From NCBI RefSeq assembly GCF_900086985.1, contig NZ_LT593974.1, positions 558,001 to 622,000 of the forward strand: 64,000 nt of DNA, read 5' to 3'. Below the pieces are notes generated by a model, which saw only the letters and a list, made by a program, of their open reading frames with translations, had not been told where the DNA came from and made no database searches. The position numbers were made by a program, and so were the translations under genes. Shown piece after piece: positions 26,205 to 35,091 of the stretch (position 1 is its first letter; every line of letters starts with the position of its first letter). This stretch comes from Halomonas sp. HL-93. Its GTDB lineage: Bacteria; Pseudomonadota; Gammaproteobacteria; Pseudomonadales; Halomonadaceae.

Positions 26205-27716
26205 ATGCTCTTATCGGCGCGGCGAATCTGCCGCTCGTTTGGTGAAAACCAGGTGTTATTCGACGTTGACCTTGACCTGCAGGCGGGCGAGGTGCATGCC
26301 CTGCTGGGCGAGAACGGCGCCGGTAAATCGACCCTGGTAAAAATCCTTGCTGGCTATCTTCGCCCCACCTCGGGCGAGGTGTTTCTCGACGGAAAACAAC
26401 AATACTACCGTTCAAGCGGCGAGGCAGAGGCCGACGGGGTGGTGATGATCCACCAGGAGCTGGCGTTAGCGGAACAGCTTAGCGTGGAAGAGAACATCTT
26501 CCTGGGCCGCGAACTACGCTGTGGATTGCTGCTGGATCGTCGCACCATGCGTGAGCGTAGCCGGACGGTATTGGCGGAGCTTGAAACCCATGTAGATCCC
26601 CGCGCCCGAGTGAAAGATCTCAGTACTTCAGATCAGCAGATGGTCGAGATCGCCAAGGCGATCACTCGCGATGTGCGCGTGCTGATCATGGATGAGCCGA
26701 CGGCCACCCTGACGGAAAGCGAAGTGAAGGTGCTTTTCGAATTGGTTGCCCGCCTGCGAAAGCGGGGCGTAGCGATTCTGTATATCTCTCACAAGCTGCG
26801 CGAAATTGAGCAGATTGCCGACCATGTAACGGTGCTGCGCGACGGCCATTTGGTGGATAGCGGGCCTATGGCCGGGCGCAGCAAAGAAGAGCTGGCGCGG
26901 CTGATGGTGGGCCGCGAAATTAACGAGATGTATCCACCGCGTACCCACCTTCCGGCCGATGCGCCAGTGGTGCTGGAAGCGCGGGAGTTTGTGGTGCCGG
27001 GCGCCGTTAAGCAGGCCAGCTTTACCCTGCGGCGAGGTGAAGTGCTGGGGTTCGGCGGGGTCGTGGGTGCAGGTCGAACGGCGCTGATCGAAGCAGTGCT
27101 TGGACTGCGCGGCAAAAGTGCCGGCCAAGTGCTGCGTAACGGGCAGCCGATAGTGTTGCGCCACCTGCGCGATGCAGTACATCAGCGTATTGCCTACCTC
27201 ACCGAGGATCGCAAAGGCAAAGGTTTGGTGCTCAATATGGACTTGCGCTCCAACGTTACCCTGCTCAATTTACGCGCTCATTGCCACCCGCTGATTGACC
27301 GCCGCCATGAAGAGCAAGCCTTTCAACAGGCCATTCAGCGCTTCGATATCCGGCTGCGCACGGCGACACGCACCGCCTCCGAACTCTCCGGCGGCAACCA
27401 GCAGAAGCTACTGCTCGCCAAGGTAATGTCCATCGAGCCCGAAATCGTGATTATCAACGAGCCAACCCGGGGTATCGATGTGGGAACCAAGCACCAGATT
27501 TATCACTTTATCCACGAGCTTACCGAGGCGGGCTGCTCGGTCATTTTAATCTCTTCAGAGATGAGCGAGCTGATCGGGCTTTCCCACCGCGTGGCGGTAA
27601 TGTGCGCTGGCGTGCTCACCGGGGTGCTTGAAGGCGAGCAAATTAACGAACAAGAAATCATCCAGTACGCATCCGGCATTAAGGGAGTAGGGGTAGATGA
27701 GCAGCGTCATGCCTAA
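26205..27716 (+). CDS. CUT2 sugar ABC transporter ATP-binding protein
   Basis: 503 residues, two fused ATPase domains. First: [39 protein letters not shown]. Second: [10 protein letters not shown] (degenerate Walker A), [21 protein letters not shown]. It energises the uptake system formed with the next two genes. The ligand is not identifiable; the downstream YcjR-like and Gfo/Idh enzymes and the xylose-dehydrogenase-like SDR suggest a pentose or glycoside. Confidence 0.92.
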   Translation: MLLSARRICRSFGENQVLFDVDLDLQAGEVHALLGENGAGKSTLVKILAGYLRPTSGEVFLDGKQQYYRSSGEAEADGVVMIHQELALAEQLSVEENIFLGRELRCGLLLDRRTMRERSRTVLAELETHVDPRARVKDLSTSDQQMVEIAKAITRDVRVLIMDEPTATLTESEVKVLFELVARLRKRGVAILYISHKLREIEQIADHVTVLRDGHLVDSGPMAGRSKEELARLMVGREINEMYPPRTHLPADAPVVLEAREFVVPGAVKQASFTLRRGEVLGFGGVVGAGRTALIEAVLGLRGKSAGQVLRNGQPIVLRHLRDAVHQRIAYLTEDRKGKGLVLNMDLRSNVTLLNLRAHCHPLIDRRHEEQAFQQAIQRFDIRLRTATRTASELSGGNQQKLLLAKVMSIEPEIVIINEPTRGIDVGTKHQIYHFIHELTEAGCSVILISSEMSELIGLSHRVAVMCAGVLTGVLEGEQINEQEIIQYASGIKGVGVDEQRHA

Positions 27717-28725
27717 TAACAAAACGGCCAACAACAAAAACATCAATTCGAAGGGGTTCTCCGTTGACCTGAAAACCTGGGGGCCGTTTGTGGCGCTGGT
27801 GGTTCTAGCGCTGCTGGGCGTGCTGATCAATCCGGCATTTCTAGGGCTGGATAACCTCTCGAACATGCTCACCCGCAGTGCTTTTATCGGCATTATTGCC
27901 ATTGGCGCTACCTTCGTGATTACCGCCGGCGGGCTGGACCTTTCGGTGGGGTCGATGGCGGCGTTTATCGCCGGGGTGATGATCATTCTGATGAACAGCC
28001 TGGTTGACCAGTTTGGGCCAGGGTTGACCACCGTGCTGTGTGGCGTGGGTGCCTCGCTGTTGTTGGGGCTATGCGCTGGTTTGATTAATGGCATGGTAAC
28101 CACCAAAGGCAAAATCGAAGCCTTTATCGTTACTCTCGGCACCATGGGGATTTACCGCTCGCTGGTTACTTACCTGGCCGATGGCGGCACCCTGACGCTT
28201 GATTGGGCGGTGCGCGATATCTACCGCCCGGTCTATTACGGCAATTTTTTAGGCATCACCTTTCCAGTCTGGGTGTTTCTGTTTGTCGCCATTGTTGGCT
28301 ACATCCTGCTTAACTACACCCGTTTCGGGCGCTACTGTTTTGCCATCGGCTCCAATGAAAAAGTCGCCGAATACAGCGCCATTCACGTTGACCGCATCAA
28401 AACCATGACCTACATGCTGCAAGGCGTTTGTGTGGCCTTGGCGACGATTATCTATGTGCCGCGGCTGGGTTCTGCATCTGGGGCTACCGGGGTGCTATGG
28501 GAACTTGAGGCGATTGCTGCGGTGATCATTGGCGGCACCATGTTGAAAGGTGGCCACGGTCGCATCTGGGGCACGGTGGTGGGCGCCATCATGCTCACCA
28601 TGATCGGCAATATTCTTAATTTGACCGACGCCATTTCCAACTATCTCAACGGTACGGTGCAGGGGATCATCATCATTGTGGCCGTCTACCTGCAGCGTGC
28701 CTCGTGGAGGAAAACTGGGCCGTAG
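27697..28725 (+). CDS. CUT2 sugar ABC transporter permease
   Basis: 342 residues with about ten membrane segments; contains [59 protein letters not shown] (ATPase-contacting loop) and [20 protein letters not shown], all standard CUT2 permease blocks. The first ~25 residues are Asn/Lys-rich and soluble. Its start overlaps the ATPase gene end by 20 bp; an ATG at 27712 is an alternative start. Confidence 0.92.
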   Translation: MSSVMPNNKTANNKNINSKGFSVDLKTWGPFVALVVLALLGVLINPAFLGLDNLSNMLTRSAFIGIIAIGATFVITAGGLDLSVGSMAAFIAGVMIILMNSLVDQFGPGLTTVLCGVGASLLLGLCAGLINGMVTTKGKIEAFIVTLGTMGIYRSLVTYLADGGTLTLDWAVRDIYRPVYYGNFLGITFPVWVFLFVAIVGYILLNYTRFGRYCFAIGSNEKVAEYSAIHVDRIKTMTYMLQGVCVALATIIYVPRLGSASGATGVLWELEAIAAVIIGGTMLKGGHGRIWGTVVGAIMLTMIGNILNLTDAISNYLNGTVQGIIIIVAVYLQRASWRKTGP

Positions 28726-28807
28726 GGCCACTTAAAAACCGCAACAGCGAGTGCAACATCGAAGGCTTCAACCGCATAACAAGTACAAACACAAAAGGAG
28801 CATCATT

Positions 28808-29761
28808 ATGCCAACTATCAAAACAGCAGTGGCAACCTTTGTCACCGCAGCCGCACTGGGGCTTTCCGGGGCCGTGGTGGCCCAGGAAGTTACCATCGGG
28901 GTCTCGATTCCGGCCGCTACCCATGGCTGGACCGGCGGGGTCAACTACCACGCCGAGGAGGCCAAAGAGCGCCTTGAGGAATTGTACCCCGATATTGAAA
29001 TCACCATTTCCACGGCGAGCACGCCAGGCGAACAGGCCAACGATCTGGAGGACCTGGTGTCGTTGCGTGATATCGATGCCCTGGTCGTATTGCCGTTCGA
29101 GTCGGGCCCGCTGACCGACCCGGTGCGCCGCGTTAAAGACTCTGGCGTGTTCGTTACCGTGGTAGACCGGGGACTCAATGAAGAAGGCATCGAAGATCTC
29201 TACGTGGCGGGTAATAACCACGAGTTAGGCCGCGTTTCGGGCGAGTACATCCGCGAACAGCTGGATGGTGAAGGCGACATTGTCGTGTTGCGCGGCATTC
29301 CTACCGTGATTGACGACGAGCGCGTGGAAGGCTTCGAGGAGGCAATTGAAGGTTCTGACGTCAATATCCTCGATATGCAGCACGCCAACTGGAATCGTGA
29401 CGATGGCTTTGAAGTGATGCAGGACTACCTGTCGCGTTTCGATAATATCGACGCCGTTTGGGCTCAGGATGACGACATCGCGCTTGGTGTGATTGAAGCG
29501 GTACGTCAGGCGGAGCGCGAAGACGAGCTGTTTATCGTCGGCGGCGCGGGCATGAAGGACATTATCAAGCGCGTGATGGACGGCGATGAACTGGTGCCGG
29601 TAGACGTGCTGTATCCGCCCGCCATGATCGCCACGGCCATGGATCTGACCGTGCAGCACTTCGTCTCTAATGGCCCGGTATTGGGCGAGTACATTCTAGG
29701 CTCGCCGCTGATCACCGAGGAGAACGCCGAGCAATACTATTTCCCCGACTCGCCGTTCTGA
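28808..29761 (+). CDS. CUT2 sugar ABC transporter substrate-binding protein
   Basis: 317 residues, signal peptide 1-24 ending VVAQ. Type I periplasmic fold: VTIGVSIPAATHGWTGGVNYHAEEA, LVSLRDIDALVVLPFESG, VVDRGLNEEG, AQDDDIALGVIEA. The ATG at 28808 follows AAAGGAG; an upstream in-frame codon at 28751 is rejected for lack of a ribosome site and because it would bury the signal peptide. Gene order ATPase-permease-binding protein is reversed relative to araFGH. Confidence 0.92.
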   Translation: MPTIKTAVATFVTAAALGLSGAVVAQEVTIGVSIPAATHGWTGGVNYHAEEAKERLEELYPDIEITISTASTPGEQANDLEDLVSLRDIDALVVLPFESGPLTDPVRRVKDSGVFVTVVDRGLNEEGIEDLYVAGNNHELGRVSGEYIREQLDGEGDIVVLRGIPTVIDDERVEGFEEAIEGSDVNILDMQHANWNRDDGFEVMQDYLSRFDNIDAVWAQDDDIALGVIEAVRQAEREDELFIVGGAGMKDIIKRVMDGDELVPVDVLYPPAMIATAMDLTVQHFVSNGPVLGEYILGSPLITEENAEQYYFPDSPF

Positions 29762-29774
29762 GCTGACAAAAAAG

Positions 29775-29796
29775 GCGCGGGTGACGCCGCCCGCGC
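29775..29796 (+). terminator. Hairpin after the binding-protein gene
   Basis: Stem GCGCGGG / CCCGCGC with an 8-nt loop, 14 bases past the stop and without a good T-tract. Probably a processing or stability hairpin inside the operon rather than a full terminator. Confidence 0.5.
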
Positions 29797-29836
29797 TCCT
29801 CTATTCATATCAATTAGATTTCACAGAGAGAGTCCT

Positions 29837-30889
29837 ATGAAAACCATCAAAGGGCCCGCGCTCTTTCTCGCCCAGTTCGCCGGTGACGACGCCCCCTTTA
29901 ATAGCCTCGACAGCATTGCCGCCTGGGCGGCGGGGCTGGGGTATCAGGGTGTGCAGATTCCCAGTTGGGATGCGCGCATGATCGATCTCAAGCGTGCCGC
30001 CGAGAGCCGCACCTACTGCGACGAGATCAAAGGCACCTTGGCCAAACACGGCCTGGCGCTCACCGAACTCTCCACCCATCTTCAGGGCCAGTTGGTCGCC
30101 GTGCATCCGGTTTACGACGAGATGTTCGACGGCTTCGCGGTACCCGAAGTGCGCGGCAACCCCAAAGCGCGCCAAGCGTGGGCGGTGGATCAGCTCAAGC
30201 TGGCTGCCAAGGCATCGCAAAACCTTGGCCTTACCGACCACGGCACCTTTTCCGGGTCACTGGCGTGGCCGTTTATTTATCCTTGGCCTCAGCGCCCCGC
30301 AGGTTTGGTCGACACCGCGTTTGACGAGCTGGCTAAACGCTGGCGGCCGATTCTGGATGCCTTTGACGAGGCGGGCGTGAACCTCTGCTACGAGATTCAT
30401 CCCGGCGAAGATCTCCACGACGGCATCACCTTTGAGATGTTCCTCGAGCGGGTCGGCCACCACCCGCGCTGCCACATTCTTTATGACCCCAGCCACCTGA
30501 TTCTGCAGCAGCTCGACTACCGTGGCTTTCTGGACGTGTATCGCGAACATATTCAGATGTTTCACGTTAAGGACGCCGAGTTTAACCCCAGCCCCAAACA
30601 GGGCGTGTACTCCGGCTATCAGTCGTGGACGGAGCGCGCGGGACGATTCCGCTCGCTGGGCGATGGCCAGATCGACTTCAAGTCGATCTTCTCCTGGATG
30701 GCGGCTAACGACTATCACGGCTGGGCGGTGCTGGAGTGGGAGTGCTGCCTGAAACACCCGGAAGTCGGCGCCCGTGAAGGCGCGACCTTTATTCGCGACC
30801 ACATTATTGAGGTCACCGAGCGGGCGTTTGACGACTTCGCCGACGGCGGCTCCGACCAAGCCGCCAATCGCCGCATTCTGGGTCTTTAA
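29837..30889 (+). CDS. Sugar phosphate isomerase/epimerase-like TIM-barrel protein (YcjR-like)
   Basis: 350 residues, xylose-isomerase-like TIM barrel. Metal-ligand signatures seen: LCYEIHPGEDLHDG (Glu, His), ILYDPSHLILQ (Asp, His), MFHVKDAEFNP (His, Asp) and WAVLEWECCLK (Glu). Such proteins epimerise or lyse 3-keto sugars and are often partnered with a Gfo/Idh oxidoreductase, as here (15 bp upstream of it). E. coli YcjR/YcjS is the characterised precedent. AGAGAGAGT precedes the ATG. Confidence 0.85.
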   Translation: MKTIKGPALFLAQFAGDDAPFNSLDSIAAWAAGLGYQGVQIPSWDARMIDLKRAAESRTYCDEIKGTLAKHGLALTELSTHLQGQLVAVHPVYDEMFDGFAVPEVRGNPKARQAWAVDQLKLAAKASQNLGLTDHGTFSGSLAWPFIYPWPQRPAGLVDTAFDELAKRWRPILDAFDEAGVNLCYEIHPGEDLHDGITFEMFLERVGHHPRCHILYDPSHLILQQLDYRGFLDVYREHIQMFHVKDAEFNPSPKQGVYSGYQSWTERAGRFRSLGDGQIDFKSIFSWMAANDYHGWAVLEWECCLKHPEVGAREGATFIRDHIIEVTERAFDDFADGGSDQAANRRILGL

Positions 30890-30904
30890 GGAGGGCAATA
30901 CGAC

Positions 30905-32068
30905 ATGAGCACTCAACACGACACGCCGCGTCGGCTGCGCTTGGGCATGGTCGGCGGCGGCCAAGGGGCGTTTATTGGTGGGGTGCACCGCATCGCCGCC
31001 AGATTAGACGACCACTACGAGCTGGTCGCCGGGGCTTTCGCCTCTGACCCCGAGCGTAGCCGGGCCGCCGGCGCGGAACTGCACGTGGCGGATGACCGCG
31101 CTTACCCTGACTACCAAACCATGGCTGAGGCGGAGCGCAAGCGCCCGGATGCCATCGATGTGGTCGCCATTGTGACCCCCAATCACATGCACTTCGACGT
31201 GGCACGCACTTTTCTGGAAGCGGGCTTTCACGTCATCTGCGACAAGCCGATGACGATCACCCTGGAAGAGGCCGAAACCCTCGCCGAGCTGGTGGAACGG
31301 ACGGGACTGTTCTTCGGTTTGACCCATAACTACTCCGGCTACTCGCTGGTTCGCCAGGCTCGGGAGATGGTGGCCAACGGTGAGCTGGGCGAGCTGCGCG
31401 TGGTGCAGGTGGAGTATCCGCAGGATTGGCTTTCCACCCGCCTGGAAGACAGCGGCGTTAAGCAGGCCGAGTGGCGCACCGATCCCAAGCGCAGCGGCCC
31501 CGCGGGCTGCTTGGGCGATATCGGCACCCACGCCTATCACCTGGCGCGCTATGTGACCGGCCTGGAGCTCGGATCCCTCGCCGCCGATATGCACACCTTT
31601 GTGGAAGGCCGCGCACTGGATGACAACGTGCATATGCTGCTGCGTTTCAAGGGCGGCGCACGGGGCATGCTGTGGTCGAGCCAAGTGGCACCCGGTAATG
31701 AAAATGGCCTGCGGATCCGCGTTTATGGCAGCCAAGGTGGTCTTGAGTGGCGCCAGGAAACCCCCAATCAGCTCGTGCATTCGCCGCTGGGCGAGCCACC
31801 ACGCATCCTGACGCGCAATGGCCCTGGCCTGTGCGATGCAGCGCTGGCGGCGGCGCGCATTCCACCGGGGCATCCGGAAGGCTATCTCGAAGCTTTTGCG
31901 CAGCTTTATCGTGATTTCGCGGTGCAAATCCATGCTCGCCAGAACGGCGCAAGCGCCAATGCGCTTGCCGCACTAACGCCGGGGGTGTCCGATGGTGTTG
32001 ATGGTCTGACGTTTATCACCCGAGCATTGGCCTCGTCCGCCGCCGGGGGGCAATGGGTAGACGTTTAG
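30905..32068 (+). CDS. Gfo/Idh/MocA-family sugar oxidoreductase
   Basis: 387 residues. Rossmann part: [52 protein letters not shown] (CDKP replaces the usual EKP; Lys kept). Then the substrate domain with [28 protein letters not shown] (catalytic Asp and His in DIGTHAYH). NAD(P)-dependent oxidation at C3 of a sugar or glycoside is the expected role, coupled to the isomerase gene just upstream. AAGGAGG precedes the ATG. Confidence 0.87.
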   Translation: MSTQHDTPRRLRLGMVGGGQGAFIGGVHRIAARLDDHYELVAGAFASDPERSRAAGAELHVADDRAYPDYQTMAEAERKRPDAIDVVAIVTPNHMHFDVARTFLEAGFHVICDKPMTITLEEAETLAELVERTGLFFGLTHNYSGYSLVRQAREMVANGELGELRVVQVEYPQDWLSTRLEDSGVKQAEWRTDPKRSGPAGCLGDIGTHAYHLARYVTGLELGSLAADMHTFVEGRALDDNVHMLLRFKGGARGMLWSSQVAPGNENGLRIRVYGSQGGLEWRQETPNQLVHSPLGEPPRILTRNGPGLCDAALAAARIPPGHPEGYLEAFAQLYRDFAVQIHARQNGASANALAALTPGVSDGVDGLTFITRALASSAAGGQWVDV

Positions 32069-32118
32069 GCAAGGCGAATGGGGTTCTGTAATAACAATAA
32101 AGCGGCGTAGGAATCGAC

Positions 32119-32889
32119 ATGAATCAACATTCAGCGCGTTATGCGAGCCTAGAACAGCGAGTGGTCTTGATTACCGGGGGTGGCAGTGGCATTGGGGCTG
32201 CTCTTACCCGTGCCTTTCATCGTCAGGGCGCGCGGGTGGTGTTTGTGGATATCAACGACGAGGCCAGCCAAGCGCTGGTCGCAGAACTCAGCGACGAAAC
32301 CGGCCAGGCGCCGCTTTACCACCACTGCGATATTCGCGACGTGGCAAGCCTACAGCAGGTGATCGCGGATACCGGCCAAAATGTCGGGCCGATTCATACC
32401 CTGGTGAACAATGCCGCCAACGATGATCGTCATGCCTGGCAGAAGGTGGATGTTGCCTACTGGGATGAGCGTATGTCACTTAACCTGCGTCCGATGTTCT
32501 TTGCTGCCCAGGCGGCGGCTGAACAGATGATAAAAGCAGGCGGTGGCTCGATCATTAATTTTGGCTCGGTCAGCGTGCAAATGGCGCTGGGCGGTTTGCC
32601 CCTTTACGTTACTGCCAAAGCGGCAGTGCACGGTTTAACGCGCAGCCTGGCGCGGGACCTGGGGGAGCACAATATTCGCGTTAATACGCTAGTGCCTGGC
32701 GCGGTGATGACCGAGCGGCAGTTGGAAAAATGGATCGGCCCCGACGACGAAGCCGCCATTCAAGCGCGCCAGTGCTTGAAGCTGCGTCTTCAATCCCAAC
32801 ACATTGCCCCCGCCGTGCTGTTTTTGGCCAGCGCCGAAAGCCAGGCCATCACCGGCCAGGAGCTGGCGGTGGATGCCGGCTGGGCTTAG
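32119..32889 (+). CDS. SDR, D-xylose 1-dehydrogenase (Caulobacter XylB-like)
   Basis: 256 residues. The sequence follows the Caulobacter D-xylose 1-dehydrogenase type: VLITGGGSGIGAALTRAF, FVDINDEASQALVAEL, NNAANDDRHAWQKV, AYWDERMSLNLRPMFF, INFGSVSVQMALGGLPLY-x-TAK (Ser, Tyr, Lys), VPGAVMTERQLEKW and the C-terminal ELAVDAGWA. Product would be D-xylono-lactone, feeding xylD at 8784. Last gene of the second sugar operon. Its 3' end has a decayed duplicate at ~34350-34572. Confidence 0.82.
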   Translation: MNQHSARYASLEQRVVLITGGGSGIGAALTRAFHRQGARVVFVDINDEASQALVAELSDETGQAPLYHHCDIRDVASLQQVIADTGQNVGPIHTLVNNAANDDRHAWQKVDVAYWDERMSLNLRPMFFAAQAAAEQMIKAGGGSIINFGSVSVQMALGGLPLYVTAKAAVHGLTRSLARDLGEHNIRVNTLVPGAVMTERQLEKWIGPDDEAAIQARQCLKLRLQSQHIAPAVLFLASAESQAITGQELAVDAGWA

Positions 32890-33155
32890 ATAAGCAGCCG
32901 TTAATAACGAAAGCGGGCTTGGCGTTTGCGGAATCGAGGCCAATATAGATTTGGATAGTTCCTTGATGGACGACTACATTGTTATTTGCCGTACGCGTTT
33001 ATGGTGACCTTTCACCTTTTGCAGTTGAGGGGAAACTTAAATACGGCTTGGTATGACTTGACTGATACATAATCATTTACTAGTGTAAGAGTTGTACAGG
33101 TAAGGGCGGCTAGATGTTCTCACCTGGGAAGTAAAGCCAAATAGGAGATGGTATT

Positions 33156-33515
33156 ATGATGAAGAAGGATTTTTCCAAAAAACTAGGCATTCTAGGCGTA
33201 TCGTTTGCTTTGATGGCCAGCCCACTCGCCTTTGCCGACATGCATGAAGATGACGAGCCAAAGACTGGCACTAAGCAAGAGGCTGATCTGGATGAAGGTC
33301 AAGATACGGCGGGCTCTTCGGGTTCAGATAGCGGTGAGCCTGTAGCGGGTGAAGAGGAGAATGATTCAACGACGGGTACTCAAGAAGAATCTGATTTAGA
33401 CGCAAGTCAAGAGTCCACGGGTTCCTCTGACTCTGACGACCCCGTTGTAGGTGAAGAAGAAAATGACGCATCGACCGGCACCCAGCAAGAGTCCGAAGTT
33501 GACGAAGATGAATAA
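33156..33515 (+). CDS. Small acidic secreted repeat protein, copy 1
   Basis: 119 residues, function unknown. Signal peptide at 1-27 (KKLGILGVSFALMASPLAFA), then an extremely acidic Ser/Thr/Gly-rich chain with two full ~34-residue repeats and a partial third, each beginning TGT-(K/Q)-(Q/E)-E and ending VVGEEEND or VAGEEEND. Only two Lys in the mature part. GGAGATGG precedes the ATG. The signal peptide is nearly the same as in copies 2 and 3, but the mature sequence has diverged. Its own terminator follows. Possible roles are surface coat, cation binding or osmotic protection; none is shown. Confidence 0.85.
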   Translation: MMKKDFSKKLGILGVSFALMASPLAFADMHEDDEPKTGTKQEADLDEGQDTAGSSGSDSGEPVAGEEENDSTTGTQEESDLDASQESTGSSDSDDPVVGEEENDASTGTQQESEVDEDE

Positions 33516-33591
33516 GTCATTACGGTTTTGAGGTAACAGGTACTGTTATGTCTCAGCTGTCTTAACTCTCTCATTTCGTATATGAGCTCTA

Positions 33592-33617
33592 AATGCCCCG
33601 CTAATGCGGGGCATTTT
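33592..33617 (+). terminator. Terminator of acidic-protein copy 1
   Basis: AATGCCCCGC / GCGGGGCATT stem, 4-nt loop, then TT. The same stem sequence ends copies 2 and 3. Confidence 0.85.
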
Positions 33618-33852
33618 CATTTAGCGATGAGCCTCAATTAAGCAACATAAGCCGCTAGATACTATTCATTTACTCAATCACTTGCCCCTCACGGCAGAGT
33701 CCCTCGGGCGCATGTGCCACGGTTAAACAGCCAAAAGCCGCTAAGTTGATCCGGGCTTGGCATGAACTGGCACGCCTTTTTTTCAGTATGATGTTGAAAT
33801 TGAATAATTTTTTATTTTTATAAAAAAAATGGCATGGTGACTGCAATCATTA

Positions 33853-33893
33853 GGGCAAGAACGGACAGGTAGGACGACCTAACGTTCTTGTCC
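33853..33893 (+). promoter_or_regulatory. Leader hairpin upstream of acidic-protein copy 2
   Basis: GGGCAAGAACG pairs with CGTTCTTGTCC (one G-U), enclosing an inner AGGT/ACCT pair. It ends 31 bases before the ATG, ahead of GGAGGC. Compared with copy 3, a T-A pair is replaced by C-G, a compensatory change that supports an RNA stem. Confidence 0.65.
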
Positions 33894-33924
33894 AGAAAGT
33901 GAAGCCAAGATAGGAGGCAGTATC

Positions 33925-34227
33925 ATGTTGAAGAAGGATTCTCTCAAGAAGCTAGGCATCCTCGGCGTATCTTTCGGTCTGATGGCCAGCCCGTTAGCTT
34001 TTGGCATGGATGAAGAAGAGGAGCAAGAGCCTGCACCGCAAGAAGAGACGACGCAGGATGAAGATCAAGGTTCCATGAATTCATTCGACTCAGAGGAAGA
34101 GGAAGACACTTCTACTGAGTACGAGGAAGAGGAAGAAGAGAAAGACTTCTCTTACGAAGATGAGGAAGAAGAGGAAGAAGATTGGGAAACTGAGGAAGAC
34201 GATTCTGAAGAAGATTCAGATTGGTAA
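33925..34227 (+). CDS. Small acidic secreted protein, copy 2
   Basis: 100 residues, function unknown. Signal peptide KKLGILGVSFGLMASPLAFG, then a chain dominated by Glu and Asp (blocks EEEEEQ-like, SEEEEDTSTEYEEEEEE, DEEEEEEDWETEEDD) ending in EDSDW. A single Lys occurs in the mature part. AGGAGG precedes the ATG. Almost identical to copy 3 apart from about 13 extra residues (KDFSYEDEE region), a length change typical of slippage in a GAA/GAG-rich tract. Confidence 0.85.
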   Translation: MLKKDSLKKLGILGVSFGLMASPLAFGMDEEEEQEPAPQEETTQDEDQGSMNSFDSEEEEDTSTEYEEEEEEKDFSYEDEEEEEEDWETEEDDSEEDSDW

Positions 34228-34235
34228 TCCCCATC

Positions 34236-34281
34236 TTGATGGAAGATTAACTCTTCAGTTGATGGAAGATTAACTCTTCAG
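34236..34281 (+). repeat. 23-bp tandem duplication after copy 2
   Basis: Two back-to-back perfect copies of a 23-bp unit beginning TTGATGGAAG and ending AACTCTTCAG (34236-34258 and 34259-34281) in the 3' untranslated region. Copy 3 has one related, diverged unit. Confidence 0.9.
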
Positions 34282-34299
34282 ATTCAAGGATGAATCTTA

Positions 34300-34326
34300 A
34301 ATGCCCCGCTACTGGCGGGGCATTTT
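34300..34326 (+). terminator. Terminator of acidic-protein copy 2
   Basis: AATGCCCCGC / GCGGGGCATT stem with a 5-nt loop followed by TT, same stem as copy 1. Confidence 0.85.
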
Positions 34327-34349
34327 GCGTGTGCTTGCCTAGCGCACAG

Positions 34350-34572
34350 TGAATAACGGGCGTTGAATGTCACGGCGTGCCCGGCGCAGTGATGATCGAA
34401 CGGCAAGTGTAAAAGTGGATCTGCCCCGACGACCAAGCGGCAATTCTCAAGCCAGGCAGCACCACAAGCTGCGTCTCAAATCTCAACATAGTGCCGCCAC
34501 CTTGCTGTTAGTAGTCAGCGCCGAAAGCAGGCAATTACCGTTTAAGAATTGGCCGTGTAATGCGGGCTCATG
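34350..34572 (+). pseudogene. Decayed duplicate of the 3' end of the xylose-dehydrogenase-like SDR
   Basis: DNA aligns by eye with 32660-32885: GTGCCCGGCGCAGTGATG matches GTGCCTGGCGCGGTGATG, and later CCCCGACGACCAAGCGGCAATTC-type, AAGCTGCGTCT, and CAGCGCCGAAAGC blocks recur in the same order. The frame is broken by a stop (GTGTAA where the gene has TTGGAA) and indels. It is a remnant carried along when the acidic-protein gene was duplicated, not a functional gene. Confidence 0.85.
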
Positions 34573-34709
34573 TGCCGGAGTTAAACAGCAAAAACGTCCT
34601 TCAAGCGGTAGGTTGGCAAGCATTGGCATGACGATTAATTTTTTATCATCATGATTTTATGAGACTTTTTATTTTATTGTGAAAACTGGCATGCCAGCTG
34701 CAATTATCT

Positions 34710-34750
34710 GGGTAAGAACGGACAGGTAAGACGACCTAACGTTCTTACCC
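34710..34750 (+). promoter_or_regulatory. Leader hairpin upstream of acidic-protein copy 3
   Basis: Perfect 11-bp stem GGGTAAGAACG / CGTTCTTACCC, with an inner AGGT/ACCT pair, ending 30 bases before the ATG. Homologous to 33853-33893, with a compensated base pair. Confidence 0.7.
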
Positions 34751-34780
34751 AGAAAGTGAAGCCATATAGGAGGCAGTATT

Positions 34781-35044
34781 ATGTTGAAGAAGGATTCTCT
34801 CAAGAAGCTAGGCATCCTCGGCGTATCTTTCGGTCTGATGGCCAGCCCGTTAGCTTTTGGCATGGATGAAGAAGAGGAGCAAGAGCCTGCACCGCAAGAA
34901 GAGACGACGCAGGATGAAGATCAAGGTTCCATGAATTCATTTGACTCAGAAGAAGAGGAAGACACCTCTACTGAGTATGAGGAAGAAGAGGAAGAAGATT
35001 GGGAAACCGAGGAAGATGATTCAGAAGAAGATTCTGACTGGTAA
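34781..35044 (+). CDS. Small acidic secreted protein, copy 3
   Basis: 87 residues, function unknown. Same signal peptide and same first ~70 residues as copy 2. The mature protein appears to contain no Lys or Arg and ends DSEEDSDW. AGGAGG precedes the ATG. Synonymous differences from copy 2 in the second half show the duplication is recent but not brand new. Own leader hairpin and terminator, so it is an independent transcription unit. Confidence 0.85.
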   Translation: MLKKDSLKKLGILGVSFGLMASPLAFGMDEEEEQEPAPQEETTQDEDQGSMNSFDSEEEEDTSTEYEEEEEEDWETEEDDSEEDSDW

Positions 35045-35091
35045 GCCCGTCTTCAATGAAAGGTTAACTCTTCAAATTCAATGATGAGTCC

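Larger units (their letters stand above)
33516..33924. other. Intergenic region between acidic-protein copies 1 and 2
   Basis: No gene in 409 bp. Contains the copy-1 terminator, a stretch near 33710-33735 (CATGTGCC, then GTTAAACAGC) that recurs at 34569-34591 before copy 3, an AT-rich promoter-like segment (TTGAAA at 33794, TTTATA at 33817, 17-bp spacing) and the leader hairpin at 33853-33893. Confidence 0.6.

Noticed and set aside
34367..34654. 95-codon frame between acidic-protein copies 2 and 3 as a real small gene
   Set aside because: Its DNA aligns with the decayed 3' end of the SDR gene, so it is pseudogene debris.
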